Source of the DNA: Clostridia bacterium
Lineage (GTDB): Bacteria > Bacillota > Clostridia > Oscillospirales > Acutalibacteraceae
DNA length: 64,000 nucleotides
Direction: 5' to 3'
Assembly: GCA_017416485.1 (NCBI GenBank)
Contig: JAFQCH010000020.1
Span: 24,838-88,837 of the forward strand
In this document: positions 33,037-41,896 of the stretch, piece by piece
How the letters are laid out: each line of letters begins with the position of its first letter
Position numbering within the stretch: the first letter of the stretch is position 1
Notes under the pieces: model-generated
What the model was told of the DNA's origin: nothing
Database searches by the model: none
What the model saw: the letters and a program-made list of their open reading frames with translations, nothing else
Position numbers and translations under genes: made by a program

Positions 33037-33657
33037 ATGGAAGAAAAAAAAGACAACCGCCGTGTGCGGTACACAAAAAGGGTTTTACGCGAAAGCCTGA
33101 TTGAACTGCTGAAAACAAAGCCGATCAGCCGCATTACGGTAACAGACATCTGCACGCATGCAGATCTGAACCGCGGCACCTTTTACAATTATTATTGTGA
33201 TGCGTATGACCTGCTTGCACAAATTGAAGACAGCTTTTATAATAACCTTCTGAAACAGCTTGAACGTTTCAAAACAGACGGCATATCGGGAACTATTCTT
33301 GCGGAACTGCTGTCCACCATTGAGCAGAACCGTGACCTTTGCAATGTGCTGTTCAACATCAACGCCGATAAGACATTCCTTAACCGCCTGTTGGATCTTA
33401 TGAAAGAGTATGCCTTTGCATACTGGGAAGAACACAATGTCAACAATCTGAACGAATCACAGATGGAATTGCTGTACTCTTTCTTTTCAAACGGTGCTGT
33501 CGGGGTTCTGTGCAGATGGATCGCAGGGGATCTGGATGTTTCCAGGGACTACCTTGCAAAAACCATTCTGGCACTCGGCATCAAAGGTGCGGAATATTTT
33601 TTCAACGAACAAAATCAGACCTTACCTGTAATAAAACTCAAAACAGAAGAAGAATGA
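33037..33657 (+). CDS. TetR/AcrR-family transcriptional regulator
   Basis: The 206-residue protein starts after AGGGAG. The N-terminal TetR helix-turn-helix (about 12-60) contains ITVTDICTHADLNRGTFYNYY, a form used by Clostridial TetR proteins with a C-terminal TetR_C_7-like domain. The ligand region is helical and unassigned. It lies 98 bases upstream of the SDR gene and about 1.8 kb from the MMPL transporter, so it may control those genes. TetR control of MMPL/RND exporters is common. The target site is not obvious. Confidence 0.9.
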   Translation: MEEKKDNRRVRYTKRVLRESLIELLKTKPISRITVTDICTHADLNRGTFYNYYCDAYDLLAQIEDSFYNNLLKQLERFKTDGISGTILAELLSTIEQNRDLCNVLFNINADKTFLNRLLDLMKEYAFAYWEEHNVNNLNESQMELLYSFFSNGAVGVLCRWIAGDLDVSRDYLAKTILALGIKGAEYFFNEQNQTLPVIKLKTEEE

Positions 33658-33755
33658 TCGTTTTTGAACACTTTTTTAATTATTGTCTATTGCAAAAATA
33701 TGTCATAACAAGTATGATATAAAGTATAAAAAATATTATGATGGGAGAGAATCCA

Positions 33756-35309
33756 ATGAAGAAAACCGTATTCTTGACCGGCGGTACCGGCAACATGGGT
33801 TGGGCTGCCTTCCAGGAAATGCTTAAGCATCCCGACAAAATCAACATCAAGCTCCTTGCCCGCAAGAGCGAAAAGAACAAGAAACTGCTTGCTCCTTATG
33901 AATTCTACTCCAACGTTGAAATCGTCTGGGGTGACTTCATGGAATATGATGCCATCCTCAAAGGTGTAACAGGTTCTGACTATGTTCTTCATGTCGGCGG
34001 CATGGTATCCCCCGCTGCTGACTACAAGCCCTACTCTACCCAGAAAATCAATCCCGGTGCTGCTGCCAACATCGTAAAAGCTGTTCTTGAACAGCCCAAT
34101 GCAGACGACATCAAGGTCTGCTACATCGGAACCGTTGCCGAAACCGGCGACCGCAACATTCCGATCCATTGGGGCCGTTGCGGTGACCCGATCAAGGTTT
34201 CTGTTTATGACCACTATGCAATTTCAAAGGTTCTTGCAGAACGCATTTTCGTCGAAAGCGGTCTGAAGAATTGGGTCGTCATGCGTCAGTCGGGCATTCT
34301 GTATCCCGATCTGCTTCACAACATGGAGCCCATCATGTACCACGTTCCCCTCAACGGTATGCTTGAATGGTGTACGGTTGAAGACTCCGGCCGCCTGATG
34401 TGCAACCTTGTTCTCAAGGATTCCGACGGTTCCCTTCCCGAAGAATTCTGGAGAAACTTCTACAACATCGGTTCCGGTAAGGAATTCCGTCTTACCAACT
34501 ATGAATTCGAAGAACTGCTTCTCGGTTGCATCGGTCTCGGTTCTCCCAAGACCCTGTTTGATCCCAACTGGTTCACCACCAAGAACTTCCACGGTCAGTA
34601 CTATGCAGACGGTGATCTGTTGAACGATTACCTCGACTTCCGTGAAGATATCACGGCAAAAGATTATTTCGACCGTATGGCACAACAGGTTGACTTCTAC
34701 TTCCGCATTCCGAAGTACATTCCCACCAAGAAGCTCCTCGGTGCTGCTGCAAAGCCCTTCATGAAGAAGATTGCACAGACCGAAAAATGGGGTACTCTTG
34801 ACTGGATCAAGAACAAGGATCAGGATCGTCTGACTGCTTACTACGGTTCTTATGAAGAATGGGAAGCAATTCCGAAGAGCTGGAAGAACTATCTTCTTAT
34901 CTCCCCCGAAAAGGACTCCTCTGCTGCCGACCTTTACAAGCTTGATCACGGTTATGATGAAAACAAACCCGAAGCAGAATGGGATATTGCCGATATGCAG
35001 AAGGCTGCTGAATTCAGAGGCGGTTCCGTTGTGAGCAAGAAGATGACCAAGGGTGACCTTCGCACCAAGCTCACTTGGAAGTGCGGTCTTTGCGGCGAAG
35101 AATTCGAAGCAAGCCCCACACTCATCCTCAAGGGCGGTCACTGGTGTCCGAACTGCTACCTGCCCGGCATCGGCAAAGAATGGCACTATGACGAAATTGC
35201 CAAGAACAATCCCTTCTTTGCACAGGTATGGTACACCAACCACACCAAGGAAGAAAACAACGTCTATGAATTCGACAGAATTTTCGACGGTTGGGAAGCA
35301 AAGAAATAA
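33756..35309 (+). CDS. NAD-dependent epimerase/dehydratase-type SDR with C-terminal zinc ribbon
   Basis: The start is ATG 33756, after GGGAGAG; an upstream ATG at 33738 is less well placed. The 517-residue protein opens with the extended-SDR motif VFLTGGTGNMG (residues 5-15). The catalytic YAISK follows near residue 157, preceded by IGTVAETG. The last 90 residues contain a zinc ribbon, KCGLCGEEFEASPTL...HWCPNCYLPG, with the four cysteines CxxC-CxxC. Standard SDR epimerases have about 310-340 residues and no ribbon. The middle (330-430) has no recognised domain. The substrate is unknown. An isolated ribbon often mediates protein or nucleic-acid contact. Confidence 0.85.
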   Translation: MKKTVFLTGGTGNMGWAAFQEMLKHPDKINIKLLARKSEKNKKLLAPYEFYSNVEIVWGDFMEYDAILKGVTGSDYVLHVGGMVSPAADYKPYSTQKINPGAAANIVKAVLEQPNADDIKVCYIGTVAETGDRNIPIHWGRCGDPIKVSVYDHYAISKVLAERIFVESGLKNWVVMRQSGILYPDLLHNMEPIMYHVPLNGMLEWCTVEDSGRLMCNLVLKDSDGSLPEEFWRNFYNIGSGKEFRLTNYEFEELLLGCIGLGSPKTLFDPNWFTTKNFHGQYYADGDLLNDYLDFREDITAKDYFDRMAQQVDFYFRIPKYIPTKKLLGAAAKPFMKKIAQTEKWGTLDWIKNKDQDRLTAYYGSYEEWEAIPKSWKNYLLISPEKDSSAADLYKLDHGYDENKPEAEWDIADMQKAAEFRGGSVVSKKMTKGDLRTKLTWKCGLCGEEFEASPTLILKGGHWCPNCYLPGIGKEWHYDEIAKNNPFFAQVWYTNHTKEENNVYEFDRIFDGWEAKK

Positions 35310-35324
35310 GGTCAAAATAAACAC

Positions 35325-35364
35325 AAAACAGTTGATTGTTGTCAAACAGTCAACTGTTTTTTTT
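35325..35364 (+). terminator. Terminator of the SDR gene
   Basis: AAAACAGTTGA pairs perfectly with TCAACTGTTTT, followed by T8. Confidence 0.85.
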
Positions 35365-35408
35365 GTTATTTTTGTTTATTATTAACACGGTTATTTATAT
35401 TAAAAAGA

Positions 35409-35437
35409 TTGCGATTTACATTATGTTGTGCTATAAT
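35409..35437 (+). promoter_or_regulatory. Promoter of the MMPL-lipoprotein operon
   Basis: TTGCGA and TATAAT are 17 bases apart, 29 bases before the start codon. Confidence 0.7.
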
Positions 35438-35466
35438 ACTTAAGATTATATCACGGGGGAAATAAC

Positions 35467-38298
35467 ATGATACAAAAATTGGCGGCATTTGTAACCGCAC
35501 ATCCGAAAATGATCATACTGTTGAGTATATTGCTGATGATTCCCTGCGCAATCGGTTTTTTTGCGACGGGAGTCAATTATGATATTTTATCCTACTTGCC
35601 CGACGATCTCGATTCCGTTGCTTCGCTTGAAATTCTGGATGATAATTTTCAGTTTGCAGCAAGCTCCATTGTTATTTTGGAAGACATGAAAGCAAAAGAT
35701 GTTGCAAAAATCAAGCAAAAGATCGAAGAGATTGATTGCGTCGCACAGGTGCTTTGGACGGATTCCATTCTTGACATTTCCGTTCCGGTTGACATATTGC
35801 CGGATATAGCAAAAAATCTTTTTTATTCTGAAAACGGCAATGCAACGCTGTTTATTGTACAGTATTCCACCGGCACCAGTGACGATATTACCCTGCAAGC
35901 AGTCAATTCCATTCGCTCGATCCTTAATGAACAGTGTTTCATCAGCGGCATTTCCGCAGCCGTGGCTGATGTCAAAAATCTGGTCGAAACGGAAGCACTT
36001 ATTTACATTGCCATCGCCGTTGCCGTTGCCCTGATAACGCTTGCGTTTTCAATGGAAACGCTTTTCATGCCCCTTGCACTGTTCTTTGCACTTGCCTGTG
36101 CGGTTGTTTACAACATGGGCACCAACTTTTTTATGGGAGAAATCTCTTTTGTTACCCAATGTATCGCCGCTGTTCTGCAGTTGGGTGTAACAATGGACTA
36201 TTCCATCTTCCTCATTGACCGTTTTGAAGAAGAAAAGATAAAGACCCCCGAAGACAAAGCAAGTGCCATGCAAAGAGCCATCAAGACCTCTTTCGTTTCC
36301 CTGTTCAGCTCTTCCATGACAACGGTATTCGGTTTCGTGGCATTGTGCTTTATGTCGCTGACCATCGGCCTGGATCTTGGTATCGTCATGGCAAAAGGTG
36401 TCATTTTCGGTGTATTTGCCGTTCTGACCATTCTTCCGGCCGTTTTGCTGCAATTCAATCCCGTGCTCAGCAAATTCAGACATAAACGTCTGCTGCCGAA
36501 ATTTGACCGCATCAGCGCCTTCACCCTGCGCCATAAAAAGGTGTTTGCAATTCTGTTTATTGTTTTGATCATCCCTTCTTTTATCGCAAAAGATCAGATG
36601 GGTATATATTATAACGTGATCAAAGGCTTGCCCGAAGACACACCTTCTCTGATTGCTTTGGACAAGATGAAGGAAGATTTTGATATGGCATCAACACACT
36701 TCCTTGTTCTGCCCGCAGATACACCTGCAAAAAAGGCAGAAAAAATGATGAAAGAGATTGAAGAACTGGACGGTATTGAAGATGTTCTGGCACTCAATAC
36801 GCTGCTGGGTTCAGCAATCGACACTTCGGTTCTGCCCGAAATCGTCAACGATCTGTGCTATAAAGACGGCTACAGTTTAGCCATGATCAACTCCGCTTAT
36901 GATGCCGGTTCGTTTGAAGCCAATGTGCAGGTCGATGCCATGCGGCAGATCATTGCAAAATATTCCGACGGGGGCATGTCCACAGGTGAAGCCGTTCTGA
37001 TGGCAGACCTTGCCAAAACCGCCGACAGCGACCTGATTCTGACTTCTGCATTATCCATCATTGCAATACTTGTTCTGATCATGTTCGCATTCAAATCGGT
37101 AAGCATTCCGTTTATTCTTGTTATGACAATTGAATTGGCGATCTTCATCAACCAATCCATTACATGGATCATGGGCACAGAGGTCAGCTTCATTGCCCCC
37201 ATCGTCATTTCCTGCGTACAGCTCGGTGCGACGGTTGACTATGCAATCCTTGTAACAAGTCGATATAAAGAATATCTCGCTTCAGGCTTAAATAACGATG
37301 AAGCCGCCGAAAAAGCTTCGGCAACCTCCATGCGCTCCGTTTTTCAGAGTGCGCTGGTCTTCTTCACCGTCACCGGAAGCATTGCCGTTATCAGCGATAT
37401 TACCCTCATCAGCGAAATGTGCGTTATGCTTGCCCGCGGTGCGCTGATCAGTGCCGTTGTTATCTTGTTCCTTTTGGCTCCGACATTGAGCCTTTGCGAA
37501 AACTTCATAAAGAAAACATCACTCGATTGGCCGTATCCGAATCCGCTTCGTGTGAAACCCACTTGGAAAACAGAGCCGAAACTGAAACACAAAACCGAAA
37601 AAGCACCCGTTGCGGCAGTCACAGCATCCGACACAGCAGAAACACAACCGCAAAAACGAATCCCCGAACGCAGATATGTGCAGCCGCTTGGCACGATCCC
37701 CCCGACACCGCGCCGCGTACAGCCGACACAGCCCATGCGCCCGCAGGGTATGCCGCAAAGACCCGTTCAGCCCATGCCTCCGCAGGGTATGCCGCAAAGA
37801 CCCGTTCAGCCCATGCCTCCGCAGGGTATGCCGCAAAGACCTGTTCAGCCCATGCCTCCGCAGGGTATGCCGCAAAGACCTGTTCAGCCCGTACCCCCGC
37901 AGGGTATGCCGCAAAGACCTGTTCAGCCCATGCCCCCGCAGGGTATGCCGCAAAGACCCGTTCAGCCCGTACCCCCGCAGGGTATGCCGCAAAGACCTGT
38001 TCAGCCCATGCCTCCGCAGGGCATACCCCGTCAGGGTGTTCCCGTAAGAACGGCACAGGTGCCGCCGCAGGGCAGACCGATTATGCCGCTCCCGCCGCAG
38101 GGTTATCCGTATTATCCGCCGTTCCCCGGTGGTATGCCGCAACAGCCCAATCCGAACATGCCGCCGCAGCAGGCGCGTCCGAATCCGCAAAGTCAGTCCG
38201 CACCGCGTAACAACGGCAGAGTTCCCTACTCCCCCGATCCGTTTGAGGTAAATCCTTATGCTAAAAAGCCGTCCTACGGCAAAAAGGAGGACAAATAA
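35467..38298 (+). CDS. MMPL/RND-family transporter with proline-rich repeat tail
   Basis: The 943-residue protein has two RND halves: TM1 (about 10-30), an outer domain, then a five-helix bundle (about 170-330) with VTMDYSIFLIDRFEEEK; and a second half with TM7 near 365, an outer domain, and helices near 525-690 with GATVDYAILVTSRYKE. The repeated charged D-Y motif is the proton relay of RND pumps. The cytoplasmic C-terminus (about 740-943) is dominated by seven 13-residue MPPQGMPQRPVQP repeats. MMPL proteins export lipids or hydrophobic compounds. The lipoprotein gene starts immediately after the stop codon. Confidence 0.92.
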   Translation: MIQKLAAFVTAHPKMIILLSILLMIPCAIGFFATGVNYDILSYLPDDLDSVASLEILDDNFQFAASSIVILEDMKAKDVAKIKQKIEEIDCVAQVLWTDSILDISVPVDILPDIAKNLFYSENGNATLFIVQYSTGTSDDITLQAVNSIRSILNEQCFISGISAAVADVKNLVETEALIYIAIAVAVALITLAFSMETLFMPLALFFALACAVVYNMGTNFFMGEISFVTQCIAAVLQLGVTMDYSIFLIDRFEEEKIKTPEDKASAMQRAIKTSFVSLFSSSMTTVFGFVALCFMSLTIGLDLGIVMAKGVIFGVFAVLTILPAVLLQFNPVLSKFRHKRLLPKFDRISAFTLRHKKVFAILFIVLIIPSFIAKDQMGIYYNVIKGLPEDTPSLIALDKMKEDFDMASTHFLVLPADTPAKKAEKMMKEIEELDGIEDVLALNTLLGSAIDTSVLPEIVNDLCYKDGYSLAMINSAYDAGSFEANVQVDAMRQIIAKYSDGGMSTGEAVLMADLAKTADSDLILTSALSIIAILVLIMFAFKSVSIPFILVMTIELAIFINQSITWIMGTEVSFIAPIVISCVQLGATVDYAILVTSRYKEYLASGLNNDEAAEKASATSMRSVFQSALVFFTVTGSIAVISDITLISEMCVMLARGALISAVVILFLLAPTLSLCENFIKKTSLDWPYPNPLRVKPTWKTEPKLKHKTEKAPVAAVTASDTAETQPQKRIPERRYVQPLGTIPPTPRRVQPTQPMRPQGMPQRPVQPMPPQGMPQRPVQPMPPQGMPQRPVQPMPPQGMPQRPVQPVPPQGMPQRPVQPMPPQGMPQRPVQPVPPQGMPQRPVQPMPPQGIPRQGVPVRTAQVPPQGRPIMPLPPQGYPYYPPFPGGMPQQPNPNMPPQQARPNPQSQSAPRNNGRVPYSPDPFEVNPYAKKPSYGKKEDK
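37735..38046 (+). repeat. 39-base minisatellite within the MMPL gene
   Basis: Seven consecutive 39-base units encode M/VPPQGMPQRPVQP (first unit MRP), followed by a degenerate eighth. Units differ by few silent or conservative changes, which suggests recent expansion by slippage or recombination. All changes keep the reading frame. Confidence 0.95.
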
Positions 38299-39882
38299 AT
38301 GAAAAAAATCCGTTCGGCTATTGCCGTCCTGCTTGCCGTTCTGCTGGCAACATTCTGTCTGACAGCCTGCTCGGATAATGCCGAAACACCCACCGTGCAG
38401 GTGCAGGAAGACACTTTCATTCAACCCGTATTCACAGAAACCCCCGCTACTGTCAAAAAGACAGAAGTTGTATATGTTACACTTGACGGCAACGGTGCAT
38501 TCCGGAGTGCAACCGTCAGCGACTGGCTGCACACCGACCGCCCCAATGTCCGTGTAGAAGATATTTCTTCGCTGACGGATATTGAAAATGTAAAAAGTGA
38601 GATTCTGCCCGTTTTCGAAGAAGGCAAAGTGATCTGGAATATGAATGAAACCGACCTTTATTATTCCGGCACAACCACAGAACAGCCGCCCGTTGCAATT
38701 TCGGTGCGCTATTTCCTCAACGGTGTGGAATATTCTGCCGCTGACATTGCAGGGAAATCGGGTACCGTCACCATTAAAATCAGCATGAAGAACAACAAGA
38801 CGGCGACCATCAAGGATTCCCGCACGGGTGAATCCATGTTTGAGGTAAGTCTGCCCGTTCTTGTGGCCGGACTTGCCATTCTGCCCGAAGATGACTTTGA
38901 TGCCATCACCACCGAAGGTGTGACCTGCATCGGTGACGGCTCCAAGCAGATTGCCGTGACCCTTGGGCTTCCCGGCTTCTCCGAAAGCCTCGGACTTGAC
39001 ACCATGGACTTTGAGGACCTCGAAGGCCTGAAGATGACAGGCGAAAGTTCCATCACCCTGACCACCGACAACTTCAAACTGACAAATATGTATTTCGTTA
39101 TGTTGCCGCTTTGCAGCATGGATATCGGCCTTGTGATTCCCGAATCGCTTTCCACGCTGACAAGCGACCTGAACTCCATGAGTGCGCTCATCGAAGTAAT
39201 CACAAGCCTTGACTTTGATGCCATGACTTCCGTTATCAATGAGCTTGCCGGCAACTTTGATCAGCTGCTTGATCTGACAGATGTTATGACAGAAGCTATC
39301 GCCGCCTACGAACAGAACAAGGCATTGCTTGACTTTTTCAATAAATATCTGACCACAGAAAATGTGGCAACACTGACAAATCTTGCAAACTCGGTCACGC
39401 CCGAAACCATCGACTCGCTGACACAGCTGGCATCGAATCCGTTGGTGTCCATTTTGCTGGATGCAAAGACCCTGACCGCCATCAATGCCCTTGCCGATGC
39501 TGCACCGCTGCTCAAAGAAATGCTGACAGCCATGCAGAATCCCGAAGTAAAGCAGGCACTTGACAACCTGCCGCAGACAGTGGAAACCATGCAGGGTGTT
39601 TCCGAATCCATTGCAGAAAACGAAGAACTCATCAATTCGTTCTCGACCATCATTTCTTCGGGCGGTATGGATGCACTGACCGACCTGCTGGATTCTCTGA
39701 AAGACACCGACCTGTCTTCTCTTGTCTACCGCTATGAACAGCTCATGGGCAATGCAGACGGCTTGACCGAAAAGGCTAAATACTGGATTCAATACGGCGA
39801 AAGCTACAAGATTTTCACCGATGCCCCCGAAAACTTTGAAACAAGCCTTACTTTCATCTGCAAAACCGCCGCCATCGGTTAA
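38299..39882 (+). CDS. Secreted lipoprotein, MMPL partner (hypothetical)
   Basis: The ATG directly abuts the MMPL stop codon, with AAAAAGGAGG in the end of that gene. The 527-residue protein has a lipoprotein signal (VLLATFCLTAC, cysteine 26). The beta-rich domain (about 50-270) contains a conserved-looking GKSGTVTIKISMKNN. A helical region (270-500) has many Leu, Asn and Ser. The shape resembles periplasmic-like proteins paired with MMPL/RND exporters and with YhgE-type pumps, but I do not recognise a named family. The tight coupling supports a complex with the exporter. Confidence 0.8.
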   Translation: MKKIRSAIAVLLAVLLATFCLTACSDNAETPTVQVQEDTFIQPVFTETPATVKKTEVVYVTLDGNGAFRSATVSDWLHTDRPNVRVEDISSLTDIENVKSEILPVFEEGKVIWNMNETDLYYSGTTTEQPPVAISVRYFLNGVEYSAADIAGKSGTVTIKISMKNNKTATIKDSRTGESMFEVSLPVLVAGLAILPEDDFDAITTEGVTCIGDGSKQIAVTLGLPGFSESLGLDTMDFEDLEGLKMTGESSITLTTDNFKLTNMYFVMLPLCSMDIGLVIPESLSTLTSDLNSMSALIEVITSLDFDAMTSVINELAGNFDQLLDLTDVMTEAIAAYEQNKALLDFFNKYLTTENVATLTNLANSVTPETIDSLTQLASNPLVSILLDAKTLTAINALADAAPLLKEMLTAMQNPEVKQALDNLPQTVETMQGVSESIAENEELINSFSTIISSGGMDALTDLLDSLKDTDLSSLVYRYEQLMGNADGLTEKAKYWIQYGESYKIFTDAPENFETSLTFICKTAAIG

Positions 39883-39893
39883 AAAACATTAAG

Positions 39894-39928
39894 CGGGTCT
39901 GCCCTGAAATAAAGCAGACCCGTTTTTA
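39894..39928 (+). terminator. Terminator of the MMPL-lipoprotein operon
   Basis: CGGGTCTGC pairs with GCAGACCCG, followed by TTTTT. Confidence 0.85.
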
Positions 39929-39954
39929 ATTGAGCATTCCCGCAACAACAGAAA

Positions 39955-39981
39955 AGACCTCCGCTTGCGGAACGGAGGTCT
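39955..39981. other. Stem-loop before a short ORF
   Basis: AGACCTCCG and CGGAGGTCT form a perfect 9-bp stem with a nine-base loop, without a T tail. Nine bases later a GAAGGAG ribosome site and a 14-codon ORF follow. This might be an attenuation or mRNA-stability element. Confidence 0.4.
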
Positions 39982-40004
39982 TCCCTGTTTGAAGGAGATT
40001 GTTT

Positions 40005-40049
40005 ATGAAAAATAGAAACTGTCTTGTCTATGCTTGCATTATATATTGA
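40005..40049 (+). CDS. Possible leader peptide, 14 residues
   Basis: ATG 40005 lies seven bases after GAAGGAG. It encodes MKNRNCLVYACIIY and then stops, upstream of cinA by about 90 bases. No attenuator structure of the classical type is clear. It may be a chance ORF; the strong ribosome site is the only reason to list it. Confidence 0.25.
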   Translation: MKNRNCLVYACIIY

Positions 40050-40142
40050 AAAACTGAAATATTACTTAAAGTTTTCAAGTTTTTCATTTTTCTGCAAGGT
40101 AAGTTGCCTTACAATGATTATTATACAAGGAGAACTTAAATT

Positions 40143-40646
40143 ATGCTGAATAAACAGAATGAGAATTATTTGTATGCCGCCGCTTGCGAATGTGTGCAAC
40201 TGCTCATGCAAAAACAGTGCCGCATTTCCATGGCAGAATCCTGCACGGGAGGTATGCTGGCTTCAAGCATCGTTTCGGTTGCGGATGCCTCCAAGGTATT
40301 CGACGCTTCTTTTGTGACGTATGCGAATGCGGCAAAGATGAAATACCTTGGTGTCAGCGAAGAAAACATTATAAAATACGGTGTTGTCAGCGAAGCGGTT
40401 GCAGGCGAAATGGCAATCGGCTGTGCAAAAGAAAACGGTGCGGCAGTCGGTGTCGGTATCAGCGGTATTGCAGGGCCGTCGGGCGGCACAGAAGAAAAAC
40501 CTGTCGGCACGGTTGCATTCGGTTTTTATTACAACGAAACCGTAACAACAAAACTGATGCACTTCCCTGATACAGGCAGGCAGGGTGTGCGCGAAGCGGC
40601 AACACTGTTTGCCTTGCAACAGGTTTGTAATTTGCTTAAAAATTAA
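40143..40646 (+). CDS. pncC: CinA C-terminal domain amidohydrolase (NMN deamidase, PncC-type)
   Basis: The 167-residue protein starts after CAAGGAG. It has the CinA-C motif MAESCTGGMLASSIVSV (about 30-46), SFVTYANAAKMKYLGVSEE and the nucleophile region GVGISGIAGPSGGTEEKPVGTV. PncC deamidates nicotinamide mononucleotide to nicotinate mononucleotide, recycling NAD. The N-terminal molybdopterin-like domain of full CinA is absent, as in stand-alone PncC. It is monocistronic or shares a promoter in the AT-rich 40080-40140 stretch (TTGCCTTACAATGATTATTAT). Confidence 0.92.
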   Translation: MLNKQNENYLYAAACECVQLLMQKQCRISMAESCTGGMLASSIVSVADASKVFDASFVTYANAAKMKYLGVSEENIIKYGVVSEAVAGEMAIGCAKENGAAVGVGISGIAGPSGGTEEKPVGTVAFGFYYNETVTTKLMHFPDTGRQGVREAATLFALQQVCNLLKN

Positions 40647-40656
40647 CAATTTTTTC

Positions 40657-40685
40657 TTGCAATATCTGTCCCTGAATTGTATAAT
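40657..40685 (+). promoter_or_regulatory. Promoter of the alkaline phosphatase gene
   Basis: TTGCAA and TATAAT are 17 bases apart, 30 bases before the start codon. Confidence 0.75.
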
Positions 40686-40715
40686 AGAAATATTAAAAAG
40701 AAAAGGAGAAACATT

Positions 40716-41825
40716 ATGGTACCTTTTGCTGCAAAATTTATTGCATTTTTCACTTCCCTGATTCTTATGTTCCAGGCTTTCTGGGCACTGCCTGATATTG
40801 ATTCGCAGAAAACCGATTTCGATGAAGTAAAAAATGTTATTTTCATGATCGGTGACGGCATGGGCTTCAACAGCCTTGAAAAAACAAAGGCTGAAAACGG
40901 CGTTTCCCTTGTTATGGACACATTCGAACTCAACGGCAGAAGCAGAACTTCTTCTGCAAACAGCCCCATCACCGACTCTGCCGCCGGCGGCACAGCGCTT
41001 GCAACCGCAGTGCGCACTTCCAACGGTGCTCTCGGTGTTTACATGACCGACAAGAAAAATCAGGTCAGCCATCCTATGAACCTGACAGAACTTGCCATTT
41101 CCATGGGCAAACTTGCAGGTGTTATCACCACCGACTCCACTGCCGGTGCAACGCCTGCATCCTTCTCCGTTCACGTTGCAGACAGAGATTATGAAGATCA
41201 GATCACCGCACAGCAGCTTGCCGGCGACCTGACCGTTATGTGGGGCGGCATTGCAGGTTCTTTCACCGCAGAGGCCGCTGCCGAATACGGCTGGACCCAC
41301 ATTTATGACGAAGAAAGCATGAATGCCGTTGAAGAAGGCAGCCGTAGCTTTGGTCAGTTCACAAGTGCTCTCTGGCATGCACAAAGCACAGACGGGATGC
41401 CCACACTTGCCGAAATGACAGAAAAAGCCATTGACCTGCTTGACGATGACGAGGACGGCTTCTTCCTGATGGTGGAGGGTGCCCACATCGACAAACACAA
41501 CCACAACAAAGACGGCGAAAACATGAAGGATGCCGTTATGTCCTTTGATGCCGCCATCGCTGTTGCACTTGAATATGCAAAAGCACACGAAGGCACCCTG
41601 GTTGTTGTGACCGCTGACCACGAAACGGGCGGCATTCTGAAGATTGCCGGCGATTATGTTTACTCCAGCGGCGGACATTCCGCATTCAATGTACCGCTTC
41701 TTGTTTACGGCTGTGATGATTTCATCAATGACGGTCAAAGCATTCTCAACACTGAAATCGCCCGCCGTGTGGCTTGCGCAATGGGTGAACCCAACTTCCC
41801 CATTGAGGTCAGCGTGCAGAGCTGA
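40716..41825 (+). CDS. Alkaline phosphatase (PhoA family)
   Basis: The start is at ATG 40716, after AAAGGAGA. The 369-residue protein has an N-terminal hydrophobic export signal (about 4-28). Metal and catalytic motifs are VIFMIGDGMGFNSL, ITDSAAGGTALATA with the phosphorylated serine, HIDKHNHN, VVTADHETGG and SGGHSAFNVP. These match the Zn/Mg phosphomonoesterase site. The protein is short for the family (about 430-480), lacking part of the C-terminal crown. It acts outside the membrane on organic phosphate. No pho-box or Pho regulator gene is seen nearby. Confidence 0.92.
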   Translation: MVPFAAKFIAFFTSLILMFQAFWALPDIDSQKTDFDEVKNVIFMIGDGMGFNSLEKTKAENGVSLVMDTFELNGRSRTSSANSPITDSAAGGTALATAVRTSNGALGVYMTDKKNQVSHPMNLTELAISMGKLAGVITTDSTAGATPASFSVHVADRDYEDQITAQQLAGDLTVMWGGIAGSFTAEAAAEYGWTHIYDEESMNAVEEGSRSFGQFTSALWHAQSTDGMPTLAEMTEKAIDLLDDDEDGFFLMVEGAHIDKHNHNKDGENMKDAVMSFDAAIAVALEYAKAHEGTLVVVTADHETGGILKIAGDYVYSSGGHSAFNVPLLVYGCDDFINDGQSILNTEIARRVACAMGEPNFPIEVSVQS

Positions 41826-41840
41826 AACAACAACGATCAA

Positions 41841-41872
41841 GCGGACCGTCCTGACGGGCGGTCCGTATTTTT
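41841..41872 (+). terminator. Terminator of the alkaline phosphatase gene
   Basis: CGGACCG pairs with CGGTCCG, extended by CC/GG around TGAC, followed by TATTTTT. Confidence 0.8.
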
Positions 41873-41896
41873 AAACATCTTTTCGGAGAAAACAAA

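Noticed and set aside
37735..38046. Tandem repeats as a CRISPR or an insertion sequence
   Set aside because: The repeats are in frame and coding, with no spacers and no transposase.
37519..39792. 757-codon open frame on the minus strand
   Set aside because: It is antisense to the MMPL and lipoprotein genes, has no ribosome site, and part of its length comes from the 39-base repeat keeping all frames open.
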